The notes beneath the pieces are model-generated. The model made no database searches, was not told where the DNA came from, and was given only the letters and a program-made list of their open reading frames with translations. The translations under genes were made by a program, and so were the position numbers. Below are positions 1 to 13,692 of a stretch of DNA of 64,000 nucleotides, one piece after another. Source of the stretch: Stercorarius parasiticus (lineage: Eukaryota; Chordata; Aves; Charadriiformes; Stercorariidae); assembly GCA_013396915.1 (NCBI GenBank), contig VWZL01002834.1:1200508-1264507 (forward strand), given 5' to 3'. How positions within the stretch are numbered: the stretch's first letter is position 1; the number at the start of each line of letters is the position of its first letter.

Positions 1-1512
1 GTATGATTAAATATTTTCCCATTATTTTTAAGTGATAAGGAACTTCTTACAATTCAGTAAAGTTGGCAGCACATTAATTTCCTGTCCTTATGAGATTTAA
101 ATAGCCTTTTTTCATCACAATTAAAATCCATTCACACAATCCCGTCCTCACGTATTCTTCTCCCTCCAGAAAATTCAAATCCTGTTACACCTTACTCATT
201 GGTTTCTATCTGAAGGTTCAGTTTTGAAAGGCATGAAAGGAGTTGGACTCCATTATGGAATTTTGCTTTAGGTTCGTCTCTCACATCTGAATACCTGAGG
301 AATTAAGTCCATGCCTGATGTTTTATGATTTAACAGACTCAGCTGTAGTGCTTGCTTTCTTCCAAATCTCAGAAAGATCTTTTTACTCATCCTTTTATAC
401 TTTAGGAACTTTATAAATTGTTCACATTCTAAATTTTCTTTGATAGCTATATTATGTTTTTAAAACAAGTTTTCCACCACAACAAATACCCATGTCTTAA
501 TAAAAGACATCTTCCTTTTCCTAATTGCTCTACTGCAATTTTCATTCTGCCATGGGGGATTCCCAGTAGACTTCGAGGCACTTTTCGTGATCTGCTGGCA
601 GTGCTCTAATGCTATCACAAAAATCACAGTAGTTTTTATCATCTTTTAGGCAATTTATAAAATTCTACAAGCCTACCGTGTGACAATTTAAAATAATGTT
701 TTACAAGATTAATCTATAAAAGTGTAAAAAGTACAGTATATGCTTTGAAAAGGTCACAGAGAAGCTTTCCATTAAAGAAATCAATATGATCACAAACAGA
801 TCCTGAAGTCATGTTACCACTTTAATTGGCTGGCACAATTCCTTCTCACGATTCCACCTCAATAGTGACATTAATTACAACTGTGAAAGTACAAGGCTGT
901 GCTAACGCAAACAGGAAAATAATTATTACACATTGACTAGCTATCTGTTTCTATAACCGAACATATCAAAGTTACTACATTAAATATCTAATGTTGTTTT
1001 CTATTCAATAGATTCACTTCTTTCTGGGACTGATTTTGACTTTCTGTACTTCAGAATGTGATATTAAAAACATTAAATCCAAGCACTATAAGCTGGAGTT
1101 TAAAAATTTTAAAAAAAAAATAAATTAAAAAAAAACACATTTCAAAGCCACAGTACTGAGCAGCATTAAGTCTGTCTGGCTAAAGAGTGTTGAACTTCTT
1201 GCCCTCTTCCCAGAGAGTTGCCAGGGCAGCTGCCATACTGGTGAGCCACAGAAGTTGCCAAGACCAGAGAAAGAGGAAGGCTGCTTATCCCCGCTCCCCA
1301 TTCTTGGTTTCTTTAAAATGTCAACCTTCTACTTGGGGTCCTTCTCCCCATTTGTTTTTTTTTTATAACTCCTTATTCACAGTCTTTCTCTCCAGATCAA
1401 GTCTGCATTAATCTGGTTACTTTCATCTCGAGCCTTTATGCATTACAAACGAAGTTAAAGTTGCTTCCTTGCCTGCCACTCTGTAACCTCGGCTCAAAGT
1501 TGCCAAACTCAC
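1..1512. other. AT-rich non-coding DNA
   Basis: I see no gene here. Short reading frames are scattered on both strands without splice sites or recognisable protein. An A-rich tract interrupted by a few T residues lies at 1101-1136; it has no adjoining retroposon body that I recognise. Confidence 0.6.
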
Positions 1513-1629
1513 TTCCAATGTTACTCCAAAATATTCCTTCTTTGTCCTTGGTCTGGCTCCAGGCCATTCTATTCAAATTAGACATGCTATCTTCAAATCC
1601 ACTCAGCTTGATTACCAGCATGGGTGTTG
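1513..1629 (-). CDS. possible internal coding exon, unidentified gene
   Basis: Read on the minus strand, this 117-base segment is preceded by a moderate pyrimidine tract ending in TTTCAG and followed by a good donor (GGAA then GTGAGT at 1512-1507). One frame is open throughout and begins and ends in phase 1. It encodes about 38 residues including the run LVIKLSGFEDSMSNLNRMAW. I do not recognise the protein. The entry phase matches the exit phase of the stronger exon candidate at 18690-18813, upstream on the same strand, so the two could be consecutive exons across an intron of about 17 kb. That match has a one-in-three chance of being accidental, and the acceptor is only fair. It could equally be a chance open frame. 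Confidence 0.22.
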
Positions 1630-4363
1630 CTGAAAGCATGTAAGACATACTCTAGAGCAGCTGGGGACAGCAATTACAAGAAAAGTTTTATTTACTCATG
1701 GGGATGGCATATGTGCCATCTAGTCAGATCCAGGAGTTATGAGAAGACGGCGCTTGCTGTGCTGCTCGGCAGGTTAAGCGCACACAAGCTGGCCAGCGCC
1801 ACAGGGACGGAGCATGATCAGCAGAGGCAGAATCCACAGAGCTTTCAATCTGCCCTGACATCCACACAAAACTCTAGTTTTTGTAAACATAATTTGGCCA
1901 TATTGGGGAGGATATTTTCATGAGTACAGCAAACTGACACCTTCTTAAATATCATATGTCTTCTTGAAAACATGAAAATGTTAAAGCTTAGTAAATGATC
2001 TTAAACCTATTTTTAGCTGTCATTTATTTTTTCTAAAGAGTTATTTTCCTTTGTCTAATTTATGAAAAATATGTGAAATTGGCTGAAATATTTTAAAGGA
2101 AGAAGTATCTAGCAATCAACAGAGAGAATTCCAGGCCGCCGAGTAAATTTGCACGAAGTTAGGAGAAACTGAAAGGGTTATGAATACAGTCCAACAAGAG
2201 GAAGTGTGTGCGTGTGTGTGTATATATATATGTATGTATACACAATACACAGTCTTGTCTATACCTTAATTTGAAATAATCAAGCTCTCTCTATTCTTTT
2301 TTTGGGGGCTATGGCATTCTATTCTAAAAAGTAAAGGTTTAACAATGACCCAGAAACAACTTAATACATTTAGTGATTGTGTAAAGTGTATTTTTAAACT
2401 CATGTAGAGTTTCTTAGTGTTATTGGACACTATGAACATAAAAAAAAAAAAAATTAAAAAGTAGGACCTGTATAATACCTTGTAGATGTAGGCTCTGTGC
2501 TGGAGACAGTAGATTATAAGTAGAAGGAGAAGGAACAGTTAGACATTAAAATTCAATTTGGAAATGAATATGATCATCTGTTGACATTTGAGATTGTAAA
2601 AAAGTATTATACAGGAGAAAATTGTTAAAAAATAACTTTGGCATATGAAAAAAAATATCTGCAGGTTCTATGAATGGCCAGGAATAAGATGACAGAAAGC
2701 ATCCCTGGCCTTAAAACACTGACTAAATAGCTCTTGTCCTTGATCAGACCTTTGAACCTTATGAATACAAATCAAAGTCCTGCTGTAGTACAGGATCTCT
2801 AACACATATACAAATACAACTTTGTCAATTAACAAGAGGTATTTGGTATGCAGTAGTAACTCAGCAAATGTTTAGAAAGGAAACTTGCCTTTCTGAGACA
2901 AACTCCGATTTTTTCACCCACATTAAGACATTTAAATAAGTATTTTACTTCAAGGATATTAGTAACCTCTTCAGGAGGAACCCGTGCCTCTCCAAGGCTC
3001 CATGCCAACCAGCCACAATTTGTTTTGGTGTAGGCAGTGCAAATAAGCGACTCTCTTGGCACTTCGGAATTGCACTGAATTTTCCCTATTGTCAGAGAAG
3101 TGCTGGCAAATCATAGAGAAATTATCTCCTATGCAAACAAGGCCAAGCATGGGCATAATCAGGACATTTTAGGAAAAAAAGATCAAGTATCTCTCTAGTT
3201 AAGATGAACAAAATGTAGAAGCTATATCTCCTCTTCCTAGGATGCAAAACTTTATACATCCAAGACAGAGATACAGAACAGGATTCAAATTAGTCCCAGT
3301 TCTTCTTTGTGAAATACACCATTTTCTTGATTAACTTATTTCTGGTTTGGGCTGTTTCTGAGAAGACTCTCTCATTAACATGACCAGTGTTTCGCCAATG
3401 GTCTGCACTGCTGAAAGATTTTTTTTGTTTAAACATTACTCTCTTATTTGAAATAAAACCAAATTAAGCAGATATGTTGATTCATATAGTTGACATTTTT
3501 AATGTAGACTAGCTAAAATGAAATTAACTTCACTGACACCTATTTCTATTTGTAATGCCATTTTCTAATAACTATATTCTAAAGCTAAAACCAAAATCTT
3601 CTTAGTGAATTAGTCACCAGAGATGGTTACCTAGCTCCAAGAATACAGAAATATACTGACATTGGCAGAAAAGCTAACCAGTTAATTAAAATCCAAAGTA
3701 TGTTCAGAAACCTCTCAAATACTTCACGCATTGCTGAACGTACCTAATATATCATGGCATTAAACTAAAAAAAGAGGTAATTCAGAAGAACAGAAAAGTA
3801 ATAAGAACAGAAATACGCAGAATGGTAAAATAAAAATGTATTTGCCAATCTTAAGTTCTGCATGCAAGCCACACTTGCTTGGTTTTTCATTGATTTTCTC
3901 CTTTTTAATCTTGCAATACTCTCAATATATCAAATAAAATTCATAAAGTTTAAGGCTGACAGAGATAAAAATACAGTCACCAATATAATATGGAGAAAAA
4001 AAAGAGGAAAGGGAACATTCTGAATAAAAATATCATGCGTTTTTGTAGAAGTGGAACTTTTATCCAGAGATAACATTATTTTATTTTTAGATGAGTATTC
4101 TGAAAGTGTTTAATTACCTATTGGCAGAGGAGAATATAACTGAAATCCCAGTAAATATTAAAAGAACCAAACTGAAGTTGCATCTTAGCACATATATGGG
4201 ACTTAGAAAAGTCTTTGTCACCAGAATTCAGAGCATTATATAATACACTATAAATAAATTATTGTATAACCGTTAACAACATTTCTTTTTATACAAAGTT
4301 ATGGAGACTAGTAGTTTGACATTATATAATCTGTGTATCATCTTCAGGTTGCCCATAAGAATT
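1630..4363. other. non-coding DNA
   Basis: No gene recognised. The stretch 1735-1860 is somewhat richer in G and C than its surroundings but has no identifiable content. A GT/TA microsatellite at 2204-2254 and an A-run at about 2441-2453 are the only low-complexity features. Confidence 0.6.
2204..2254. repeat. GT then TA microsatellite
   Basis: A run of alternating GT (with one GC interruption) passes into TA repeats and then TGTA/CACA-type units. It is a compound dinucleotide microsatellite, likely polymorphic in length, with no evident function. Confidence 0.85.
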
Positions 4364-4610
4364 TATAGAATCGTAGAATGGATAGAGTTAGAAGGGACCT
4401 TAAAGATCACCTAGTTCCAATCCCCCTGCCATGGGCAGGGACACCTCCCACTAGACCAGGCTGCTCAAAGCCCCATCCAGCCTGGTCTCACCAGAGCAGA
4501 GCAGAGGGGCAGAATCACCTCCCTCGACCTGCTGGCCACGCTGCTTTTGATGCAGCCCAGGATGCATTTGGCTTTCTGGGCTGTGAGCACACATTGCTGG
4601 CTCATGTTGA
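4364..4610 (-). mobile_element. CR1 LINE 3'-end fragment
   Basis: The left edge (TATAGAATCGTAGAATGG, read on the plus strand) is the reverse complement of the ATTCTATGATTCTA-type tail of CR1 elements. It is followed by the familiar 3'-untranslated text, for example GGGACCTTAAAGATCACC, CCATGGGCAGGGACACCTCC and CAGGCTGCTCAAAGCCCC. After the words for 'gcctggtct' the sequence jumps to more internal CR1 text (GACCTGCTGGCCACGCTGC up to GCTGGCTCATGTTGA), so an internal piece of the usual 3' region is missing. CR1 copies are normally 5'-truncated during reverse transcription, which fits this short dead copy. It contains no intact coding sequence; the plus-strand reading frame across it at 4378-4704 is incidental. 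Confidence 0.92.
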
Positions 4611-7600
4611 TGTGTTACACATATCTTCAAAAGTCCTTCAAAAGTATTTTCCCTGTACTGTGTTTACTTATATATTTCAGCATAAATTGGGTGCATATGC
4701 ATAGTTAAATTCAGTTTCATGTAGGAAATCTCACGTTAATAGTAGAAGACGTCTACCTGTTACAGGAGGCAGTATCCAGGGCTGGGTTGATATTTCACAT
4801 GCCCGAGCTTCAAGAGTTTTGCTATGTAGAAACACTGCAAAACTTTGTTAGTGAGATTTTGTTTGTAAAGGTCAGGCCATTGTCCACAACCCAGAGGATA
4901 ACTCACTTAAAAACAGAAGGTGTGATTCAGATTTCTCCCATTCAATATGTAGGAACTGAGATTGGAACAGCTGAAGTGAATGATCACTAGAATGCTGTGG
5001 GGAGGTGAGAGTCTATTTTATGAGACAATATAGTGTGCAGCAGAATAATAAACCATGATATGAGTAAGCATCCTAGGGCTTAGCCCCAAGGAGAGAGAAC
5101 AGACATTTACATTAGAGGACCATCCACTGCTTATTCCAAGGAACATTTTTTATTTTGTTTATCCATCTCATGAGTACATGAAAGGCTGAATCAATCAGTC
5201 AGACCTGTGCAGAGCTATACTATTGGTTAAACCTCGCTTTTAGTATAGAACTCGGCCTGAAGAAACCTGACCTCTTAATGAAGTTTAGCCATAACCCTCA
5301 AAACAAAAAACTTATTTGCCTTTTTAATTGTTTTAAACCAGCATGGAATTGCACACAATGAAATAATCGCAGACACAGCTTGCTGCTTACCTTGTTAAAA
5401 AACTGTACTACCCCAGGCCTCCACTTGTGCCTGAAATTTACTGTTTAAAATCCAAATAGGGAAATTTAGTGCAAAGTTCATTAACAACTATGCAATCAGT
5501 CAAGTCTTGCCACACGGGCAGCTGATGCTGGGGGCCACTGCAAAAGTCCAGCAAGTACTGTGTATGTGGTGGCACTTTGAGACATTCTGAAAAGTCTGTG
5601 TACTTCCAAGCAGGAACTCCTGAAGAATTCTATATTGATTCATCAGACTAAAAGGAGAGAACGATTCTAACTGAGATGATGTTTCAGCATACAGACACTA
5701 CTTGCTCTGAGCTGGTGAAGACAGTGTAGGGTGAGGGCATTGATTCTGTGAAACTGGGGGAAAGTCCTCTCCTTGGAGGCCTTGTTCCACACCAGATTCT
5801 TCATGGAGACAAAGAACCTGACCAGAGGGAGGCAGACACTGAAGAATGGCAGAGAGAAAAAAAAAGTAACAACTTGTTCCCCAGGACTTTTGACAACTTC
5901 CTCTCCCCTTAAGCCACCTCAATATCTGAAATTATGCTAACAATATAGTAGCTGCTTTTTACATTGAGAAAATAGAAAGAGTTGTCTGAAAAACACACAT
6001 TTTTTTCTCAGTGGCCAGCTCTGCCTTAAACAAACACCAAAATGTTTCTGATAGCTGTTCATTGTCATTCATGTGAAGGGAGAATGATCATTGTCTTCAT
6101 TATGACTTTTAAAATAGCATTGAAGCTACATAAAGAATATTTGAAAATACATTAAAAATGCAAATATATTAAAATATGTGCATTAAACTAAAATGGTTTG
6201 AATTCTGACATGTATTCTTTTGCATAATGCTACCATCAACTTCAGAAGATTCCATTCTGCCAAGAAACAAGTGGAAAGGAAAATTAATACCTGCTTTCAC
6301 TTAATTGTATAGTTAACATACTGCTAAAGAAAGCTACAGAGGAGTCTTCATTTAATCTTCTACAACAAGTTCTAGATGAGTTTTCTTCTTCTCCCAATAC
6401 TGTTTCAAAATTACAGGAGATATTTTAAATGTTTTTTCAATTATATGGAAATGTTAAGTAATGTCCCTGAAAAATGGCTACCTCTACATTCTTCTGTTGA
6501 AAATAAAAAAATATTTGCTTTTCCTTAGTTGAGGACTGCCCAGTGCCTATTTTTAAGTTCAGTGGGAGTAGGGAGGAAACAAGGATGATGCAGAAACACT
6601 TTTAGTGGCGGAATATTGTATATATTTCTACCAGAGATCAAAAAATAAAAGAAATCAATCTAGTATATATTGAATTATATGACAGAAGCATTTGTTGATG
6701 TGTCAGTTGAGACAAACAATTGATAATTTAATTCTTCGGTGATAAATGTAATTCCTATAAATACAGAACATGGAAAAACAAAAAACGGAATTAGATTTAA
6801 TTCAGTCATTATACCAGCCCTGAAACACCTGACATAACTTTTTTTCTTCTGGGAAAAGTATTATTTAAATCTGGATCAATCACTTTTTCTTTGAAAAGAA
6901 GGGAAACTTTAAAGAATACCTAAGCATTAAGTAATTTGACAGATGCTTAGATACAGACTATTAATATGAGGGATACCATTTTCTCAGAGATTCAACAGAG
7001 TATATTTGCTCATGCATCTGGAAACAATCTGATACTCTGTCATTAAATCTTGTTTCTCGTAATGCTACAAAGTTTCTGCAAATTATGATGTGAATTCCTA
7101 CCTCAAATGCTCAAACGCAATAACCGACAGGTTTTCTGTGTGACAGCAGAACTGCACAATCCAAAGAAATGTACCAAGTCCTGATTCAGTACAGCTAAGC
7201 TCCAAATTAACATCAATTTTATTCACATTGCATGTGGAAACATTTTATGAATGTATTATAAAAGATGCATTTCTTGATTAGCTTGTGGAAGGTATCTAAC
7301 TTGCCTGTCTCTGATAGGAAGGAACTAGCCTTGATACTTATTCCTTTCAGTCTGATATTTCTACGAGTTATGCATTTTAGCAGTGGTTCCTACAAAGTGA
7401 TTTCCTACAATTATTTCTTAAGAAACTGACACTAATCCAATTGAAGTCAATGGAATTATTTCCATGGACTTCTGCTGACATTCATCCATGCCCTAAATTC
7501 TTCAATAACCAAAGGAGGAGTCTTTGTGTAGCACTGTATGAATAGATTCAAAGAGTAAAATAATCTGCTTTCAGTATTTATTATATTAACAGTTTGGCTG

Positions 7601-8149
7601 TGGCTTTCCTCAATGGATAGTTTAAACACTAAAATTTAAGGTACCACCACTAAATTGCCTTAAAACATGAGGGTACGACATCATGAAGAACCTAAGAGAG
7701 ATGAGACCATTTTCATAGACTTTTTTGTAAGTGCAGATTCCTATGAATTACACCTATATCATAAGCATGCAGTGTAATTCAGATAAGCAAACCAAAGTTT
7801 ATTTTGCTCAGAAAGGGACCACTACAGCAGCTAAGAGGCTATTTTTAGTCTGAGAATTTGTGGATTTTGTGTGAACCACCACTATACTAATAACACACTA
7901 ATACAATGTGTCCAGGAGGTGCAAAGAAAGTCTAAGTGATGATCACAGACAGCTTAACCCTAAAAAATGTTCAGAAAGAATTAAAAAAACCATAGGACAT
8001 ATTTCAATGTTTGGTGACTGAAGAAGACAACGTTTAATAAAGCACGTGTATTTTTAGGATACTTGCCAACTTATGTCTTTATACTAAGACAAAAGTGGGT
8101 TTTTTGCAGGTACTCTGGGTGGAGTAAATAACCTTTCAGAAGGAGTTTA
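4611..8149. other. AT-rich non-coding DNA
   Basis: No gene or clear mobile element recognised. A minus-strand segment of about 40 bases ending at a good donor (AACAAG then GTAAGC, near 5393) resembles a small exon but has no protein I recognise. An ancient-repeat-like piece lies at 7428-7500. Confidence 0.55.
7428..7500. repeat. possible ancient amniote repeat remnant
   Basis: The words ATTGAAGTCAATGGAATTATT followed by a related inverted phrase (CCATGGACTTCTGCTGACATT) resemble the 'attgaagtcaatgg' sequences found in very old CR1/L3-type elements of turtles, crocodilians and birds. The match is by phrase memory only, so boundaries and family are uncertain. Confidence 0.3.
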
Positions 8150-8595
8150 TGTATAAGAGATTGATATATAAGCCAGCTGAGGGGAGCGCACAGGCCACAT
8201 GAAGAATCGGTCCAGAAAAAACACACTCCCTCTTCTGAAGTAGATTAAAAGCCTCATCAGCTGAGGGCTGCACAAAGGAGGCTGGAATGAGCAGGGCAGG
8301 TGCAGTAGTAAATGGTTTACTCTTACAGCAGAACCGGACAAGCTCATATATGGGGGTGGCCCACGAAGAATTAAATGTATAAGAGGGGGAAAGAGGGTGT
8401 CCTATCCTGACCATAGTTTATACAGGTGGTAGGTGTGGAGGGGGAAAAGAAGGATCATCCTGAGAGGGTAAAAAGAGAAGGAAGTTTATACCCTCTCTTA
8501 GTTCTGGTTCAATAGGGGAAGCTCGGGGCTTGTGTTACTGCAGCGTGTGTTGCTTGTACCTATAAACAAACCCACAAGTTGATGAACGAAAATAC
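8150..8595 (+). mobile_element. possible decayed LTR
   Basis: This block is richer in G and C than its flanks and has an LTR-like layout on the plus strand. There is a TATA-like TGTATAAGAGG at about 8378-8388, a region of mixed composition, and near 8545-8575 a phrase ending in a polyadenylation-like TATAAACA (CAGCGTGTGTTGCTTGTACC just upstream) that resembles avian retroviral U5 ends. I could not define TG/CA termini or a target-site duplication. An unrelated GC-richer stretch is the alternative. An old CR1 fragment starts directly downstream. Confidence 0.25.
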
Positions 8596-8610
8596 AGTTG
8601 TCATCAAATA

Positions 8611-8810
8611 AACAGAGTCTAGAGCTGTCAGGGACCTTCAGAGGTCACTTAGTCCATCCCTGCGTGGGAAGGTGGGAACAACTGGTCCCGAGAAGCATTT
8701 GTCTCTCCTGTTCTTACAGGCTTCCATGGGGCCCACCCAACTCGAGGCAGATTATTTCAATGCTTGTTCGCTGCTGAAAAACCTAACAACTTTTTGTAGC
8801 ATGTAACCTT
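8611..8810 (-). mobile_element. old CR1 LINE fragment
   Basis: Plus-strand text AGGGACCTTCAGAGGTCACTTAGTCCA is the reverse complement of a CR1 3' end, without the final ATTCTATG repeats. Further in, weak similarity continues through the part that reads 'ttatttcaatgcttgttc...gaaaaacctaacaac', which in younger copies encodes the conserved 3'-region around the 'gaaaaatttcttcac' phrase. Divergence is clearly greater than in the other three copies, so this is an older insertion. Confidence 0.6.
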
Positions 8811-10803
8811 ATAATAACCCTAATAATAATCCTAATCTCACACTTAATGGAGAGTAGAATGTTTTTTTTCTTCTATCAAAACCAATCCAATTTGCACATT
8901 ATTTTTGCATGAATTATTGGCTGGAGGGTGCTGTAACAGAATTACAAAACTAATGGGTGTGGATCAAGCAGAAGTTCTGATATTATTGCTGGAGGGGAAA
9001 GTTATGGTCTTATATCAAAACAGAGAAATAAATGAGTGCATGTAGAATTAAGAGCAGGGCTACGGGAACTGGGAACAGGCCTATTGTCAAACAGCAGATG
9101 AGAACGCCTGGCTTTTCACACCCCAGGAACTAGTTTCCAGTACACAGAAATAGCTACAAAGAAAAGTGGCTATCAACTTGCATGATGGAGAGGACTTAGA
9201 CAAAATGAAGATAACCTTTTTTCTATACTTTCAGAGCTCAGTGCTATATCAACTTTACTGGTGAAAGTTACTTAAAATGCAAACACCTTCCTCCCAGCTT
9301 TCCCAGCTCAGCAGACCTACATAAAAAATCATCCAGTTCCAGAGCTGAAAAATGAGCAAAGATTTTAATGGGCCCTTCAGATGAAACAGCTGCAGATGCA
9401 CACTCATGTAGAGAATCACCTTGAAGAAATGATCAAACACTGGTCACGGTATAAAATAATTCCCCATAAAAGGTTTTGTTGTTTTTGATTAAAGCGTAAA
9501 ATGGTAGCCACACAGGGTGAAAAAAATGGCTCTCCTAAAAGAAAGCATTATATTCTTAAGTTAATTACAAAAGGTACAAATATTGGCACAGATTTCAAAA
9601 GATGCCCTTCATCTGTGCACTAACATATTTGTATGGCAGATTCTGCCAAGATAGAGAAGGAAAACAAGAGAAACCCCATGTTATCAAAAGAACAGAGGAG
9701 ACATCCCTGGAACTCCAAAGCTAGAACCTAGAGAGACAGCGGCACTGAGAAGACAGAGAGATAATGTCACGTCTGCATGAGCAGTCCCAAAGCAAGAGGC
9801 TTTTTATCACCAGCTTCTGTAAAAAATAAAGATGAGATAAAGCTGAAATGTCCCTGTACCCAAGAAAAAAATTTAGACTGTCTGGATTTTTCAAATAATC
9901 TGACTTGCAAATTGCCTAGAAAAAATTCAAGCTGGATATTCAATTCCTAAATTAAATCCCACAAAATTGCTGTCTGGGATTGGTCTGTTTTTCTCGTTTG
10001 CATTCAGTCCTATTGCCACAATGAAGCAGAGGAGATAAAACAACAAAGCCAAGAACAAAAATTGTTTTCTGCAGCAGTTCTGCTGAGGATTTTCTTTTCT
10101 TTCCTATTCCCTCCTGAAATAACATAATGTGTGTGACATATGTAGAATTCTTGTAGAGGTATTTTGGTCTGAATAAATTTAGCTGTTTTAAGAAAGGTAA
10201 CATCAAAATCAGTAAAAAGTAGCAGGCTCTAGTAAGACAAAGCATGATCCTGCCACTGGCATGGACAAAGGCTGTACCCCAAAAATACACATGTGCAATT
10301 AGAAAGTAAACATGTTACCTTTTAGAAAGTTAGATATTATTTTTTCTGTTTGTTGTAAAGGGCAGGAGTAAGTAAAAGTAAGCAAACAGTCTGACTGAAT
10401 TAATTTTGTTACAAGCTATATCGGTAGATCATTCCCTGTCTGTGGCCCGCATGCGAGTAGTTCATTATTTGTAAGTATTTGGGGTTTAAACTTCAGACTT
10501 TTCTGGTTATCACTGAATCCATGAATTGCATGACCCACTTTTGGGTTTTGATTTGCTAGGTAGAATCTCTGCAGCAGATCGTTTGTATGAACAGTCATAC
10601 TTATAAATTTCAAGACTCTGTTCTAACGTTTATTCAGCTACTTCTGTTTCCATGAACGACCCTGGTTACCAACATGCCTGAACCAGAATATTTACAAAGA
10701 GCTAATAAAGAAATGAGTTAGTGCAGTCAAAAGCATAATCATGGCCTAAATTCAAGTGAATATTCATTGAAAAAATGCTAAGCAGGATTGACCACGTCTT
10801 ATA
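8811..10803. other. non-coding DNA
   Basis: No gene, RNA or mobile element recognised. A 112-codon minus-strand reading frame (9952-10290) has no splice or start context and no recognisable domain. Confidence 0.55.
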
Positions 10804-10880
10804 AGGCCCTGATCCTGCATGATTAAAGGTAATGGGATCTTTGTCATTGACTTTCAATGAGCACTGGAATGAGCCCCAAG
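10804..10880. repeat. possible ancient amniote repeat remnant
   Basis: The phrases GGCCCTGATCCTGCA, 'aatggga' and CATTGACTTTCAATGAG in this order resemble an old CR1/L3-type repeat well represented in reptile and bird genomes ('ggccctgatcctgc...cattgacttcaatggg'). The remnant is short and degenerate. Confidence 0.38.
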
Positions 10881-13692
10881 GTAGCAGCTATCAGAAAGGG
10901 CAGCTGCTTAAAATTTTTATTGCTCTTTTACTTGAGAGGCATCAGAATAAAGCACACGTTACAGACATAGCCATACAGGGATGCAAACGTGCCCACACAC
11001 AGTGCTTTAATTTTTCTTAGGCTTTTGTAACTGCAAACACCTACAGATTGAACAGTTTGTTTGGGAAGCACTGCCTGAATTTTACATTAGCAACTAGTCA
11101 GCCTCAAGGACAGTGGTTTCGGTGCTGGCAATGTCCAAGGTTGGCAATTTCACAAACTCAGTTTAAGTCCTTGATACTTCCTTTGCTATGCATTCACTCA
11201 GAATCCCTGGAAGCTGTTTGACTGTCCTCCTAGTTCAGCACAGCTGTAGACTCTATTGGCCTTTTCTTAATAGGAAGAAACCTGAACATAAGAGATTTGC
11301 ACCAAATAAGTCTTTCAGCAACTACTTTAATCCAGGCCACACATTCAGGTTTAGACCTGAGCTTTCAAGTGTGCAATTGCAAAAGGGAGTAATTGGAAAG
11401 CTGAAAGGTTTTAGCTCCTCCAGGAAACTCTGCTTTTTTATAATGCGGGGTTAACAGCTGAGTTCCTGGTTCAGCAGTACCAGGGGAAGGGTGAATTGCT
11501 TTCAGCTTGTTTGCAAGAGACAGCAGCAACACAGTGTTAAGATTTACTAAGGGAAACTTTTATTACTGGCCAATACACACTGTATTTGTGTAAGGATGTA
11601 GATGAGGAAAGAAGCGGAGGGGCAAGTGATTAGTTTGAAGAAAAGTCTCATTCACTTTCTTAAGGTGTTTAGAACACAGAATCTCTCAATGATCAAACTA
11701 TCAGCTTAGCTTTCTTCTTTTATCCCATCAATCAATCCTTACACTTCTTCTTTTATGTTGTTGTTTTTAAGGTCAGGCTTCCCAGTTAATTTCTTTTGCC
11801 CGTGAAAAAGTGTACATAAGTAATAAACAAGAATAGAGTTATCTTTCGAAATGCTGATTCATTAAGTATTTCCTTAATTGGCCCCAGTTCTCATCTAGAA
11901 ATAGGGCGATGATGAATCCGAAGTTCATAACTTAGTGGCCAATCTATGACTTGAACATCATATGAAATACCGGACTGTATTCAATAATCAGCCTTTTTTT
12001 TCCCTTTTCAATATTCTCTATAGTAATATATTGCTCTATTAATAATAGGGTGTACTAGTAAAATAGTACATTTAAACATGGTCTCAATGTAACACTACTT
12101 CTGTTTTGATGCCTGTTGTATTCCACAATATTCCAGTATAATAATAGAACATTACTTCTAAATTCCTTGCCAGGAAACAAGACAAAACAGCCAGTTATTA
12201 TATTAAAATTAGGGGCACTATAATTTTAAAGCATCGGCTCAGTTTTCCTTCTAAAAGTTCCGAATTTTGCCCCCCTCTCAAACTTACTCTTTTAGGATGG
12301 AAAGCAGCCTATGTCTTTTCACAACCTCAAACACTAAGCATACAATTTTATACTTAATGGAAGAAATCTAGAAGGATGCTGATAGCTGGTGGAACTGTGT
12401 CCCACATCCAGAAAACGCATCCGTCATCACTAGTCCAGGGAAGCCAGGGACGCTAAGATTGCTACTTGTATCCTGCTTATGCAGGATGATGATGAACACA
12501 AAGTGCCTAGAAATTCATGCGCTACTTTGCTGAAAGAATTTGACCAGAGATATATCATACTAATTCCGAAAGGTATTTTGAATGTTTTTTTGATTTCAAA
12601 GCAAGTAGGGGGTTGCTAACAATTTTGTGACTTGTCTTTCTTATATGAGCAGCAGTACTACCCAAGAGGTTATTATGTCAAAATATGAAACAGAGCTACT
12701 GTAATCATCTTCAGGGTTGTTATTCTTCATGCATGGCAGTTTATAATAATGGTGCATTTTCATCTTGATTTTTAGATACATAGTTGTTTACCATTTACAT
12801 TACATTTAATTTTTAATATCCATTGATGATGGGGTTTTGATCAGAGCGTTGCATGAAATTTTGATTTGCAAGCAATTTAGTATTTATTTTCATGGTAGCA
12901 ATTACAATATGTTTTTGAAGTTGAGAAGTTTTTAATGGCTCCTACTAAAGAACTCTCTCCTCCAAATACCTTCATAACAAATAACTAGTTCAACGTGAAA
13001 ACCAAAAGCATTGTAGGCAGACTGACTGCCTGTTAACAGCCTAAAACATGGAACTGGTAACTGAGCACTCAGTACACTAAGGCAGAAATGGTGAGTACAT
13101 GCAGGGTGCAGGAGACTGGCAGCACTTGCAGACAGTCTTTCTTACTTGCAGAAGCCAGCCTAGAGGGCTTGCTGGGCCAGTACAGTGGGGATGTGGGCTA
13201 TCAATGGGATGGATGCTTTGGCACTGGCAAACCTAACAATCTCTGACTTCCTGTGGATTTCAGTTAGAGACTGAAAGGTAATATGGTCGTTTTTAACTGC
13301 TGTCACTGCATTTTTCTTCCATTAACTTACCCATATACTGTTTTTAATCTATGTAAAATTTTAGCAACCGCAAGTATGTACATATGCTTGTTAGTCTTGA
13401 CCTTTCAAAAGATCATACCTGTATGCATGTATTACGGTAACGACAGTAAAATCTCAATGCTACAAGCTTAATGATACATATGCTGCTTCTTAGAGATCTA
13501 GTTGTTGGAGACTCTATTCTGCTAAGAGGTACCAAAATGACTCAAGACTAAGCATATATTTTTCAAAGATCTCAGTTTCCTAGGTATATTATATATCTAG
13601 CCAATATTCCTGTGGAAAATCCTGTATTTCTTGCTCTTCTGGTCACCTGGCTGGCCTGGTTGGATTTCATGCATGCTTTCCATCCAAGATGA
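10881..13692. other. AT-rich non-coding DNA
   Basis: No gene recognised. A short hairpin-capable sequence (7-base arms, 4-base loop) sits at 12470-12487 and is within chance expectation. Confidence 0.55.

Noticed and set aside
4378..4704. 108-codon plus-strand reading frame
   Set aside because: It is antisense to a CR1 fragment whose GC-rich text lacks stops by composition.
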